From positions 1 through 64,000 of the forward strand of contig NZ_JACJRE010000001.1 of assembly GCF_014697075.1 (NCBI RefSeq): 64,000 bases of DNA, read 5' to 3'. The notes under the pieces are model-generated. The model saw only the letters and a program-made list of their open reading frames with translations, searched no databases and was not told the origin of the DNA. This DNA comes from Tolypothrix sp. FACHB-123 (lineage in GTDB: Bacteria; Cyanobacteriota; Cyanobacteriia; Cyanobacteriales; Nostocaceae). Both the position numbers and the translations under genes were made by a program. Positions 43,091 through 52,441 of this stretch are shown here, piece by piece; position 1 is the stretch's first letter, and every line of letters begins with the position of its first letter.

Positions 43091-43876
43091 TTAAGTATTT
43101 ATTGCAACTTCATTGCCAACTTGTAATATTTTGCCAACTGATGGGGCTGACAGTTGAGTATTAACAGTCAATTTGTAGAAATGATTAAATCGGGATGCAG
43201 CCGCCCAATCTGGCAAAGTTGCTTGTCGCTGCTGCACAAATATTTTTTGAAAGTTGCTGTCGGCTTTACCAGAATCAGGATGACGTGTTGGGACTACGCA
43301 GCGTTGACAAGGCTGAATTCCCAAAAAGCAGATATCACCGATGCGAAAGGAAACTGTTGCATCGCTTTGGTGACTAAATAATCGATCTTCCCAAAATGCT
43401 GGTACACCGCCAATTTCAATGTTGGCACGTAGGCGACGGCGCATTTGTGCCACAGTCATATCCGGGAACCAAGAAGCCACTTCTGTCAAAGTGGCTGTAC
43501 TCACCACTGTCGGCCCTGGACAGTTGCGATCGTCGGGAAAACCCATTTCTAAATTCTGGCCTAATGTGACTGCAAAGCCAAAAAAATCGCTAAAAGTTGC
43601 CTCTAGGTGCTGCCGTTCTCTATCTAGATGGAAAATTCTCGGCGAATCGCTACCGGGAACTTGCAGAGATAAGGTTCTTTGTGCAAGTGAAAATTCTGTG
43701 CGCAATAAATGAATTTTGGCATGGCGTTTGCCATTAACAACATTGCCATCTTCATCGAAAAGCGCAAATTCGCGATCGCCCTTTAGCGCTCCACTAGGGA
43801 GAACTGTAACGTTCTCAACTTCAACACCATCCAACGACTTAATGGGGTAGAGTACAATCTTAGCTAAGTATGGCAT
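43091..43876 (-). CDS. MOSC domain-containing protein
   Basis: This 261-residue protein has an N-terminal MOSC beta-barrel (PYLAKIVLYPIKSLDGVEVENVTV) and a C-terminal MOSC domain. The latter has RRRLRANIEIGGVPAFWED near 144-162 and the conserved cysteine segment GIQPCQRCVVPTRHP near 188-202. Relatives bind or transfer sulphur with molybdenum cofactor (MOCS3/mARC type). The fused flavin or ferredoxin domain of some relatives is absent. It stands alone, and no Mo-cofactor gene is nearby. Confidence 0.9.
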   Translation of the reverse strand: MPYLAKIVLYPIKSLDGVEVENVTVLPSGALKGDREFALFDEDGNVVNGKRHAKIHLLRTEFSLAQRTLSLQVPGSDSPRIFHLDRERQHLEATFSDFFGFAVTLGQNLEMGFPDDRNCPGPTVVSTATLTEVASWFPDMTVAQMRRRLRANIEIGGVPAFWEDRLFSHQSDATVSFRIGDICFLGIQPCQRCVVPTRHPDSGKADSNFQKIFVQQRQATLPDWAAASRFNHFYKLTVNTQLSAPSVGKILQVGNEVAINT

Positions 43877-44057
43877 TATACAGCGTACTCCAGGTAAGTA
43901 GGTCAGGGGGAAAACTTGTACCGATTAAAAGCCAGAGGGGGCAAAGCTTATAAGTAAATTTACTTTTTTAGCAACTTTGGTTTTTTTGTCACCCTCTACT
44001 TCCGGACTACCAATAAAAAACATCCCTATCATCAACTAATTTAGCCCCTAACTCGTA

Positions 44058-44078
44058 GGGGCGGAGTGACCCCGCCCC
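44058..44078. repeat. GC-rich intergenic hairpin
   Basis: GGGGCGG (44058-44064) pairs with CCGCCCC (44072-44078) over a 7-nt loop, in the AT-rich gap upstream of MOSC and behind lepB. It has no T-run and is better read as a dispersed repeat. Confidence 0.5.
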
Positions 44079-44159
44079 GACAATTTGGGATAATTTATTT
44101 TTTGGACTTCCCTATAGTTAATAGTTCAACTTAGGGGTAACAAGCATAGATCGCTAAGT

Positions 44160-44801
44160 TTAGGGATATAAGGGTGATTTATCAAGACCACCAACTTGAT
44201 TGAGCGGCCAGAATCGCAGCACAGCCCGACCGATGATATTCTTTTGGGGGACAACACCCCAGCAACGGCTATCATAGCTACTGTTACGGTTATCGCCTAG
44301 GACTAAATATGAATTCGGGGGTATGGTCTGGGGTTTGGCTAAGAAGGGTACTTGCTGGCCTGAGGTACAAACGTCAATTACTGTACCTTGTTGGTTTTTG
44401 AGGTAGTTATCTTCCGGGAGAGGTTTGTTATTGATATAGACTTTGCCATTTCTGAGTTCTACTTTTTCCCCAGGTAAGGCAATGATGCGTTTAATGAAAG
44501 CATCGTGATATTGTTCTCTTTTTAACTCATCTGTGGGGGAAAAGACGACGATGTCCCCGCGCTGTGGTTGAGAAAACCTGTACTTCAATTTATCTACAAT
44601 TATCTTGTCTGCCTCCCACTGGTTTGGAGTACCATGCAGGGTGGGTTCCATAGATCCCGAAGGAATCCAACGAGCTTCGGCAACAAAAGTACGAATTCCT
44701 AGGGCTAGAACTATGCTTAATATAACTGTTCTACCTAGCTCTCCAATCCAGGAATGATCGGGTTGTTGACTAGAATTTTTATCAGACACTTGATTTTGCA
44801 T
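44160..44801 (-). CDS. lepB: Signal peptidase I
   Basis: This 213-residue membrane peptidase removes signal peptides. It has one N-terminal helix at about residues 24-42, box B with catalytic Ser50 (IPSGSMEPTL), RGDIVVF near 81, box D with catalytic Lys104 (AFIKRIIALPGEKVEL), and box E (VLGDNRNSSYDSRCWG) near 167-182. Length suits cyanobacterial type I signal peptidases. The ATG at 44801 gives a short basic-neutral cytoplasmic lead. The pyrC gene is divergent, 243 bp away. Confidence 0.96.
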   Translation of the reverse strand: MQNQVSDKNSSQQPDHSWIGELGRTVILSIVLALGIRTFVAEARWIPSGSMEPTLHGTPNQWEADKIIVDKLKYRFSQPQRGDIVVFSPTDELKREQYHDAFIKRIIALPGEKVELRNGKVYINNKPLPEDNYLKNQQGTVIDVCTSGQQVPFLAKPQTIPPNSYLVLGDNRNSSYDSRCWGVVPQKNIIGRAVLRFWPLNQVGGLDKSPLYP

Positions 44802-45044
44802 GAAATTACTGAAGTAAACAAAGATGCAGGTAATTAAATTGCCAAAGGGGAACTATATTTGGAAATTTTAACCGTAGAACTCTAATTGGATTTTCATGTT
44901 TTCATTTTGACAGTAATATACATAGATAACAATAAACTTTTTTAACCTGCGGCAAAAATTGACTACAAAGAGTGCAATCAAGTTTAACCTAAAAAAATAG
45001 TTCTCTGTTATGCATAGTCCTTTATTCTGAGTATTGTTAACTCT

Positions 45045-46388
45045 ATGTCATCTGCCAAAAGTTTATTAATTCGCCATGCCCAGATAATTCTACCTAGTGG
45101 GGAATTAATGGTTGGGGATGTGCTGACGCGCGATCGCCAAATAGTCGAAGTTGCACCGCAAATCTCCACACAAACGGCTACTAGTGAAATTGACGCTACT
45201 GGCTTAACATTGTTGCCAGGAGTCATAGATCCACAAGTGCATTTCCGCGAACCAGGCTTGGAACATAAGGAAGATTTGTTTACCGCCAGTTGTGCTTGCG
45301 CCAAAGGAGGAGTAACTTCCTTTTTGGAAATGCCCAATACACGTCCGTTGACAATTAACCAAGAAGCTTTAGACGATAAACTACAACGTGCCTCCAATAA
45401 GTGCTTAGTTAATTATGGCTTTTTTATTGGGGCAACAGCAGAGAATCTACCAGATTTACTTACCGCCAAACCAACCCCAGGAATTAAAATTTTTATGGGG
45501 TCAATGCACGGTCAATTACTAATTGACCATGAAGCAGCTTTAGAGAAAATATTTTCTCAAGGCGTTAGCGAAGCTCCTGCGAAGCAGGCTCGCTTAATTG
45601 CGGTACACGCTGAAGATCAAGCGAGAATTAACCAACGTCGCCAAGAATTTGCGGGAATTCACGATCCGGCTATCCATTCCCAAATTCAAGATAACGAAGC
45701 AGCATTATTGGCTACTAAACTGGCATTAAAGCTGTCTAAAAAATACCAGCGGCGCTTGCATATTCTTCACATGTCCACCGCCGAAGAAGCCGAGTTATTG
45801 CGTCAAGATAAACCCAGTTGGGTAACCGCAGAGGTCACACCACAACATTTAGTCTTAAATACTAGCGCTTATGAGAAAATTGGCACTCTGGCGCAAATGA
45901 ATCCACCTTTGCGATCGCCCCATGATAATGAAGTTTTATGGCAAGCTTTGCGTGATGGCGTCATAGACTTTATCGCCACAGATCACGCACCTCATACCTT
46001 AGCCGAAAAAGCCCAAGAATATCCTAACACTCCCTCAGGTATGCCTGGTGTGGAAACTTCCTTAGCTGTGATGTTAACTGCTGCTAAGGAAGGAAAATGT
46101 ACAATTGCCCAAGTTGTACAATGGATGTCCAAAGCGGTAGCTGTAGCTTATGGTATTCCCAACAAAGGTGCGATCGCTCCCGGTTATGATGCCGATCTTG
46201 TACTGGTAGATTTAAATACTTACCGCCCAGTCCGCCGCGAAGAACTTTTAACTAAATGCGGTTGGAGTCCATTTGAAGGCTGGAACTTGACAGGCTGGGC
46301 TGTGACAACTATTGTCGGTGGTGAAATTGTCTATGACAAAGGCAAGTTAAATACCCAAGTCCGAGGTCAAGCTTTAACTTTCTTGTAG
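45045..46388 (+). CDS. pyrC: Dihydroorotase
   Basis: This 447-residue amidohydrolase closes carbamoyl aspartate to dihydroorotate in pyrimidine synthesis. Metal and substrate motifs are visible: DPQVHFREPGLEHKED near residues 62-77, IKIFMGSMHG, HILHMSTAEEAE near 240, and DFIATDHAPHT near 307. The C-terminal PGYDADLVLVD is typical of the amidohydrolase barrel. A stretch GVSEAPAKQARL near residues 173-184 is absent from homologues as I remember them and is encoded by a dispersed repeat (45561-45594). It lies divergent to lepB. Confidence 0.95.
   Translation: MSSAKSLLIRHAQIILPSGELMVGDVLTRDRQIVEVAPQISTQTATSEIDATGLTLLPGVIDPQVHFREPGLEHKEDLFTASCACAKGGVTSFLEMPNTRPLTINQEALDDKLQRASNKCLVNYGFFIGATAENLPDLLTAKPTPGIKIFMGSMHGQLLIDHEAALEKIFSQGVSEAPAKQARLIAVHAEDQARINQRRQEFAGIHDPAIHSQIQDNEAALLATKLALKLSKKYQRRLHILHMSTAEEAELLRQDKPSWVTAEVTPQHLVLNTSAYEKIGTLAQMNPPLRSPHDNEVLWQALRDGVIDFIATDHAPHTLAEKAQEYPNTPSGMPGVETSLAVMLTAAKEGKCTIAQVVQWMSKAVAVAYGIPNKGAIAPGYDADLVLVDLNTYRPVRREELLTKCGWSPFEGWNLTGWAVTTIVGGEIVYDKGKLNTQVRGQALTFL
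45561..45594. repeat. Dispersed palindromic repeat inside pyrC
   Basis: The words GGCGTTAGCGAAGC and CCTGCGAAGCAGG are typical of small interspersed cyanobacterial repeats. CCTGC and GCAGG form a hairpin. Here the element is translated in frame within pyrC. Confidence 0.65.
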
Positions 46389-46554
46389 TCAATCTTGATT
46401 CTCTCCTTACTTAGCATACAACAGTAAATCATTACACTTTCAGGTGATGGTATAACGGACAAGAGTCATTTCCAGACCATTGCTTGTTTGGTCATGGGTT
46501 AATAGTCATTGGTAAAAAAGTTATCAACTCTGGAATCCAGACTTGGGATGATTT

Positions 46555-46608
46555 GAACTATTGACTATTGACTCTGAACTCTGGACTATTGACTATTGAC
46601 TTTGGACT
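46555..46608. repeat. Heptamer repeats in front of the patatin-like gene
   Basis: GACTATT and GACTCTG-type heptamers are repeated up to 8 bp before the ATG at 46616, occupying the place of the ribosome-binding site. Confidence 0.75.
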
Positions 46609-46615
46609 AACAAAT

Positions 46616-47797
46616 ATGACATTCAAAATCCTGAGTTTAGATGGTGGCGGTATGCGGGGAGTAATTACAGCACGAATCCTCCAAGAAGTTGAGAAACAGG
46701 TAAAAAAGCAAAAAGGTCAGAATTTAAATGAGTACTTTGACTTAATTACGGGTACTTCTACTGGATCGATTCTCGCCGCCGGATTGGTTGTTGGTAAAAC
46801 TAGTCAAGAATTGATTGATTTATATATCAATGAAGGTAGGCGGATATTTCCCCTGAAATGCAAAAACCGCTATCATAAGTTTCCATCGTTTGTACAGCCT
46901 ATTCTGGAAGCATTTTCACCCAGCAAGTATTCTCATGAAGGATTAGTCAACGTCTTAATTGAAAAGTTGGGATATAAAAGAATCAAAGATATAGATAGTC
47001 CGATAATTTTGATTTTGGCTTACGATACCCTGTATCGCAACACCACATTTTTTACTAATTGTCATCCAGATTTGGGCTACCGTTGGTACGATGAATGTTA
47101 CTTATGGCAGATATGTGTCGCTTCTGCATCCGCCCCTACGTTTTTTCCCCCATATAAATTAGAGCCTGTCAATAAAGAAAAATTCGGTAATTGGGTGTTC
47201 CCGCATATTGATGGTGGGGTATCAGCAAATAATCCGGCTTTAGCCGCACTAAGTTTGGTGATGCGCATCAGTCAATCTTCAGATTTGCTTGTCTCTCCAG
47301 AAACTAAGCGCAAATATAAATTAGAAAATCTCCAGATGGAAGACATCTCCATTTTATCTATTGGCACCGGACAAACTGGTGAACCCTATCAATTTGAGCA
47401 AGTACACCAATGGAAGCCTTTGGACTGGGCGCAACATATTACTGATATATTTATGGAGCCTACGTCTGAGATTAATAGCACGATTTGCCGACAACTGATG
47501 GGCGGGTATGAATCTCAACGCTATTTACGCCTTCAGTTTGATTTGAATGAGAGATTTAAGGCGAAATCAAAAGAAACATATAAAGATACTCGCGTCGTCT
47601 TAAAACCACACGAGCGAACCAATAAATATACAGGTAAAAAAGTTAGTGAAGAAATAGATGACGCTAGCCAAGATGTTATTCAACAGTTGATAGATGCGAC
47701 ATCTGCATTTATTGATGAAGGACATACTTACTATACAAGAAACGATTTAGGCCCGAATGTCAAACAGGCGATCGCATCTTTTATTGCTATTAATTAG
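46616..47797 (+). CDS. Patatin-like phospholipase
   Basis: This 393-residue protein has the patatin oxyanion-hole motif GGGMRG at residues 10-15, the nucleophile elbow GTSTG with Ser48, and the catalytic Asp in DGGVSANNP near 199. The Ser-Asp dyad is therefore intact, and phospholipase A or acyl-hydrolase activity is expected. There is no signal peptide, so it acts in the cytoplasm or at the membrane. A frame open upstream to 46568 is made of heptamer repeat, so the ATG at 46616 is used. No nucleotide-cyclase or other CBASS gene is adjacent. A terminator follows at 47852. Confidence 0.9.
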   Translation: MTFKILSLDGGGMRGVITARILQEVEKQVKKQKGQNLNEYFDLITGTSTGSILAAGLVVGKTSQELIDLYINEGRRIFPLKCKNRYHKFPSFVQPILEAFSPSKYSHEGLVNVLIEKLGYKRIKDIDSPIILILAYDTLYRNTTFFTNCHPDLGYRWYDECYLWQICVASASAPTFFPPYKLEPVNKEKFGNWVFPHIDGGVSANNPALAALSLVMRISQSSDLLVSPETKRKYKLENLQMEDISILSIGTGQTGEPYQFEQVHQWKPLDWAQHITDIFMEPTSEINSTICRQLMGGYESQRYLRLQFDLNERFKAKSKETYKDTRVVLKPHERTNKYTGKKVSEEIDDASQDVIQQLIDATSAFIDEGHTYYTRNDLGPNVKQAIASFIAIN

Positions 47798-47851
47798 TGC
47801 ATCTACTTAAAAATATATTGAGAGAGTTTTACAACAAAACTATCTTGCTCC

Positions 47852-47878
47852 AAATCTCGTATATACACGAGATTTTTG
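47852..47878 (+). terminator. Intrinsic terminator after the patatin-like gene
   Basis: AAATCTCGT and ACGAGATTT form a perfect 9-bp stem with a 6-nt loop, followed by a short T-run. It lies 55 bp after the stop codon. Confidence 0.85.
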
Positions 47879-48867
47879 CGTATTTATCATTACATCATTT
47901 TATCAGGTTTATTTATATACAAAATAGAGTATAACTTATACATTTTGCCAAAAAGCAGGGGACAAATTAATTGCTAGGGTCTCCCAGCCTTGACTTGGCC
48001 ATTATGCATGACCCATAGGTATTACTAGTATAAAAATATCTTTTTTGTAGTAGAATAATTGATTAATTTATTCTGGCTCTGAACTAATGAAGCTGATATT
48101 TACCTGTATAAACATTGAAATTGTGGGTAAACAATCAGTATATATATAGGTTGTAGTGCCGATAAAAAGTGAAGATTTTTTAATTTTTAGCGTTTAGCTT
48201 GCGGTATTTCAGTATTTTATCTTCTCTTTACGGAAATTTAAGAAAATACTCTGGATAAATAAATTTAAATTTGTTCTGTAAAAACTCTGTTTTCAGAGCA
48301 AGATAAGTCTATATATGCTTGATTTACAGAGTATAAAAATCTGTGTTGAAAAAATTACTTGTTTTATTGGGCAAATTCAGTCAGATAAACTATTACTGAG
48401 TGGCAAATTTGAACAAAGATAACCTAAAAAGTGTTTCACCAATAACAAACATCCCAAGAATTGAGGTCATGTCAGGATGAAACAGCATATTGCCATAAAA
48501 TTCCCAAATTTCAGCACATATTGCTGAAACCAATGCACAGAATTCGGCAAAGCAATCTTATTTGATTGTCTGGATTAAGCGTATCTAATAATTGCTAATC
48601 ACAATTGACCAAAAAAAGAGTACAGACATTTAGTTTGGTGATGTATGACCAATATCTATCTATCTGTACTGCTCATTTTGTCATTGCTATTTAGCTAATT
48701 CGTGATGCCAAATGAAGGGTTTGACTAAAAATTAACATTTGGTTTGTGGTTTTTACTAACTTGATTAAAATTGGAGAAATTAAGAGAATTATGTTAATTA
48801 ATGAATCTGATGAACGTGGTAGTGGTAGATAGCAAAACCATAGTTGATGGCTGAAATTAGCCTATTG
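47879..48867. other. Long gene-poor interval
   Basis: Nearly 1 kb of AT-rich DNA lies between the patatin terminator and the convergent tsaE stop. I see no credible reading frame, tRNA or CRISPR-like structure in it. It could hold a small RNA, but nothing in the sequence demonstrates this. Confidence 0.4.
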
Positions 48868-49362
48868 TCAAAGTTCAGCATCTTGAAAATAAGGAATAAT
48901 AGCGGCGATTACCTGGCTAAAAGGATAATTAAATGCAGTTATTTTAGCTTGGCGATCGCCCTCATTCCCATAACTCAACTTGACAATCAAATAACTATCT
49001 GGTTGGTAGGGCATTCTTTCTGGCCATTCTATGGCGACAATTCCCGGTGTAACTTCAAAACCTTCCCAATAAGTCTCTAAATTTAAATCAGCAACTTCTT
49101 GTGGTTCTAAGCGATATAGATCCAAATGGTAAAGGGGAAGCCGACCTTCTGTGTACTCATTAACGATGGTAAAAGTCGGACTCACAATCGGTTCGCTCAT
49201 CCCCAAACCTTTACCAATACCTTGGACTAAGGTGGTTTTACCCGCGCCTAAATCACCTTCAAGCAAAATTACACTACCAGCATCAAGACATTTTCCCAGA
49301 GTCATACCCAAATTCAGGGTAGCTTCGGCATCTGCGAGCAAAATTTTTAATTCATCTCCCAT
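48868..49362 (-). CDS. tsaE: tRNA threonylcarbamoyladenosine biosynthesis ATPase TsaE
   Basis: This 164-residue P-loop protein works with TsaB, TsaC and TsaD to make the t6A37 modification of ANN-decoding tRNAs. Walker A is [20 protein letters not shown] near residues 35-54. The [10 protein letters not shown] segment near 62 and [10 protein letters not shown] near 79 are hallmarks. The ATG at 49362 is preferred over an upstream GTG. Its start overlaps the end of the YvcK-like gene by 11 bp, so the two are translationally coupled. Confidence 0.95.
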   Translation of the reverse strand: MGDELKILLADAEATLNLGMTLGKCLDAGSVILLEGDLGAGKTTLVQGIGKGLGMSEPIVSPTFTIVNEYTEGRLPLYHLDLYRLEPQEVADLNLETYWEGFEVTPGIVAIEWPERMPYQPDSYLIVKLSYGNEGDRQAKITAFNYPFSQVIAAIIPYFQDAEL

Positions 49363-50722
49363 GATGAGCACCACTGTACCACCGCAATAAGACTTTTGCT
49401 AGTTTTTCGGGATTGTGACGGACATAACCGGTCTCATCTTCAAATAAAACATTAGCTGGGACAATTCTCCGCCCTAAGAGAGTAACAGCTTCTCTATCTA
49501 AAAAGACGGGGTGAGAATTTTGTTGGGCGTAGCGGATCAGTGACTTCGCCGAGGGGGATTTTTTATGTACGAGTACAGCATCAAATAGCCGACGATGATC
49601 GGTAGCCGCATCAATAGCGCGAATATGGTCAGCAACAGTATAACCCTCAGTTTCGCCAGGTTGCGTCATAATATTGCAGACATAAATGCGGGGGGCGTTA
49701 GATTGAGCGATCGCATCAGCAATTTCTGGTACTAATAAATTAGGAATCAAACTAGTATAAAGACTACCTGGCCCAATAATAATATAATCTGCTTCTTTAA
49801 TCGCTTTTAAAGCTGCTGGTAAAGCTGGGGGATTAGCCGGAAGACAGCCCAATTTGACAATTCTACCGCCCGCTTTCGGAATACTCGATTCTCCTTCAAT
49901 TCGCCGACCATCGGCTAATTCTGCCCAGAGGCGCACATCACTGAGGGTAGCTGGTAAAACTTGTCCCCTGACTGCGAGAACTTTAGAACTAGCTGCAACA
50001 GCCCTTTCCAAATCCCCAGTAATTTCAGTCATCGCTGTTAAAAATAAATTACCAAAACTATGACCGCTTAAGCCGTCCCCTGCGCGAAAGCGGTATTGAA
50101 ACAATTCTGTGAGTAATTTTTCTTCATCTGCGAGTGCGGCTAAACAGTTGCGAATATCTCCTGGTGGTAGCACTCCAAATTCTTGACGCAAACGCCCAGA
50201 AGATCCACCATCATCAGCAACAGTCACAATAGCAGTAATATTGGCACTATAGGTTTTCAGCCCCCGCAGCAAAGTAGAAAGACCCGTACCACCACCAATC
50301 ACGACCATTTTTGGCCCTCGGTACAATCGATGATGGGCTAACAAAACATCAATCAGTTCTTCTTCACCTTCTGGCCTGAGTACCTTAGTGATTGAGCCGA
50401 CTGTACGAGTTTGTCCCCAAAGTAGCAACAGTAAGCCAAACAGCAGCACTAAAGGGCCGCTGATATAGTTGGGTAAAATATTAGCAATGAATCCCAAAAA
50501 CCCCCTCAGCAATTCTATTGCCCAAAAAATTGGGGTCAGCTTAATCCAAATAGCCAACCCCAGACTCGCCATTAACACGCCGCCAACACTGATTAGTAAC
50601 CAACGTTTCACGGATAAGCCAGGAGATAACCACTTGAACCACTGGTTTACCCGATGGGAAGTGCGACGGCGCGACTGCTGTTGCAGGGCGTTGAGGGCTT
50701 GTCTAAAAAAAACTATTGACAT
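49352..50722 (-). CDS. yvcK: YvcK/CofD-family protein (gluconeogenesis factor type)
   Basis: This 456-residue protein has two N-terminal transmembrane segments (about residues 36-58 and 78-100), then a CofD/YvcK Rossmann-like domain. That domain has [17 protein letters not shown] near 137-153, [13 protein letters not shown] near 163, [10 protein letters not shown] near 180 and [18 protein letters not shown] near 313. YvcK proteins bind UDP-sugars and influence cell shape and central carbon flux; no transferase activity is assumed. The membrane anchor is a cyanobacterial variation. The ATG at 50722 is chosen because it starts the conserved part. tsaE overlaps its 3' end. Confidence 0.9.
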   Translation of the reverse strand: MSIVFFRQALNALQQQSRRRTSHRVNQWFKWLSPGLSVKRWLLISVGGVLMASLGLAIWIKLTPIFWAIELLRGFLGFIANILPNYISGPLVLLFGLLLLLWGQTRTVGSITKVLRPEGEEELIDVLLAHHRLYRGPKMVVIGGGTGLSTLLRGLKTYSANITAIVTVADDGGSSGRLRQEFGVLPPGDIRNCLAALADEEKLLTELFQYRFRAGDGLSGHSFGNLFLTAMTEITGDLERAVAASSKVLAVRGQVLPATLSDVRLWAELADGRRIEGESSIPKAGGRIVKLGCLPANPPALPAALKAIKEADYIIIGPGSLYTSLIPNLLVPEIADAIAQSNAPRIYVCNIMTQPGETEGYTVADHIRAIDAATDHRRLFDAVLVHKKSPSAKSLIRYAQQNSHPVFLDREAVTLLGRRIVPANVLFEDETGYVRHNPEKLAKVLLRWYSGAHHGR

Positions 50723-50890
50723 ACCTGATTCAAAGCAGTGGGACAAACAATAATTAACAGAAAATGTACACTACCTGCTTGAAACAGCAAGCATAGACTT
50801 ATTACAATTTTTCATTCCCTTAGACTTGGAGCAAGTGATCAAAGTTGCTAGCATTGCCAGTAAAAAACCCTTGTCGTAAAAGTGAATTGA

Positions 50891-51382
50891 ATGGAAAAAC
50901 GTATTTTAGGATTAGATCCAGGGCTGGCGATTTTAGGATTTGGGGTAATTACCTGCAAACAAAATCCAGCCAAGATCACAGAAAAAAGCGTCCAAATGCT
51001 CGATTTTGGTGTAATTAGTACTTCTGCGAATACGGAAATGGGGCAACGCTTATGTACTTTATTTGACGATTTGCACACCCTGATAGAGGAGTTACAACCT
51101 GACTTGGTTGCGATTGAGAAGTTATTCTTCTATCGTATGTCAAGTACTATTTTGGTTGCACAAGCCAGGGGTGTACTTATGTTAGTCTTAGCACAGCGCC
51201 GTCTCCCTTATGTAGAGTTTACTCCTGCCCAAATCAAACAAGCGTTAACGGGATATGGTAATGCTGAAAAATATGAAGTGCAAGAGGCTGTGGCCAGGGA
51301 GTTAAATTTAGAGGAAATTCCTAAGCCAGATGATGCATCTGATGCTTTGGCTGTGGCGCTAACGGCGTGGTTTCAGATTTAA
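50891..51382 (+). CDS. ruvC: Holliday junction resolvase RuvC
   Basis: This 163-residue endonuclease cuts Holliday junctions during recombination. The catalytic acidic residues are in place: Asp9 in [13 protein letters not shown], Glu in [11 protein letters not shown] near residue 76, and the C-terminal [11 protein letters not shown] near 148-158. The [18 protein letters not shown] loop at about 115-132 matches RuvC. Length is standard. It converges with the VanY-like gene, with only 21 bp between stops and no separate terminator visible. Confidence 0.96.
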   Translation: MEKRILGLDPGLAILGFGVITCKQNPAKITEKSVQMLDFGVISTSANTEMGQRLCTLFDDLHTLIEELQPDLVAIEKLFFYRMSSTILVAQARGVLMLVLAQRRLPYVEFTPAQIKQALTGYGNAEKYEVQEAVARELNLEEIPKPDDASDALAVALTAWFQI

Positions 51383-51403
51383 TTTTGTAAGCAAGCAATA
51401 AAG

Positions 51404-52255
51404 TTAGTAAATTGGTGTTATCCAATAGGTGATTCCTCTGATCAATTTTTTCTGGAAACCAAACTGAGGTAATTGGGACTCAGTTAATCCTAAATAAGTC
51501 CAATGAGGAGTATCACCTTCTACAGTTTGAAACCAGCCATTTTGATTTAAAGCCTGTCTTTGCTTTTGGCTGGATAGCCGTAAATCAATAGCTAATCCCC
51601 AGAGATGTTGTGATGTTCCTGGTGGTGCAACTATGCTTAAAATTGCTGTTTCTTTACCCTGACGAACTTTTTCTAAAGTTCTCTTGTTAGCATATTTTTG
51701 CCAAAATCGGAGATTGGTGCTGAAGGTGCGCGTACAGTCACCGCTACCGTAACCTGATTTGAGAGGAATTTTTTGGATTGTTTTCGCCTTGTTTAAAGCT
51801 AATCCTGCTGCTTGTTGTAAATAACAATCCTTCGTACCATTAATTTTAATCATCGCGAGGGTTGATTGAAATTCTTTAGTTTCTTGTTCGTTAGCCAAGA
51901 TAACTTTTTTTGGTAGTTTAATTTCTGGTTCTTGATTGACAAATACTGCTCCATATTTATGTAATAAAATATATTCATAAGTACCTGGTTGGGGAATTGT
52001 CGGTAATTTCATCGCAATTGCTGACAAAAAACGCTGCTGCTCGTTTAATTCGGGATTGGGAGTAAATGGTTTAATGGGAGTCGGTGAAGTTATCGGTTCA
52101 GGAGAAATTAGACATTGTGCGTTATTTAAGCAAATATTAAATTGTGCGGTATGAATAACTGTTTGGTGATGAGCAATTCCATTACTAGCAACTAGGGTAA
52201 AAGTAATCAGGAAAATAATTGTTAGCAAAGTTAGTTTGTGAAAGATTCGGTACAT
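51404..52255 (-). CDS. VanY-type D-alanyl-D-alanine carboxypeptidase, exported
   Basis: This protein of about 283 residues has an N-terminal hydrophobic signal or anchor (LTLLTIIFLITFTLVAS) and a Pro/Thr-rich linker. The peptidase M15B/VanY-like domain has metal ligands in GTSQHLWGLAIDL (His and Asp, near 220-230) and HWTYLGL near 254. KSGYGSGDCTRTF and RFWQKYANKRT correspond to the substrate-binding part. It would trim peptidoglycan stem peptides in the periplasm. Two cysteines in the catalytic part could form a disulphide. The upstream TTG two codons earlier is less likely than this ATG. Confidence 0.82.
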   Translation of the reverse strand: MYRIFHKLTLLTIIFLITFTLVASNGIAHHQTVIHTAQFNICLNNAQCLISPEPITSPTPIKPFTPNPELNEQQRFLSAIAMKLPTIPQPGTYEYILLHKYGAVFVNQEPEIKLPKKVILANEQETKEFQSTLAMIKINGTKDCYLQQAAGLALNKAKTIQKIPLKSGYGSGDCTRTFSTNLRFWQKYANKRTLEKVRQGKETAILSIVAPPGTSQHLWGLAIDLRLSSQKQRQALNQNGWFQTVEGDTPHWTYLGLTESQLPQFGFQKKLIRGITYWITPIY

Positions 52256-52441
52256 ATTCAAATAATGATTAAGTTGTTTAAATAAGTTCTGATTTTAGAG
52301 AATAGTCAGGTTGTTTAATAATTAATCAACAATTGGCAATTTTTGCATGGGTTAACATGCAATCCAAAGCACATCCATGAAACTACGGTATCAGCTAAAA
52401 TTGAAGATAACTCTAAGTTTGTTGACCTTGTAAGTATGACC

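Noticed and set aside
46616-47797. CBASS effector (CapV-like patatin)
   Set aside because: No cyclic-nucleotide synthase or ubiquitin-like partner gene lies within the neighbouring kilobases.
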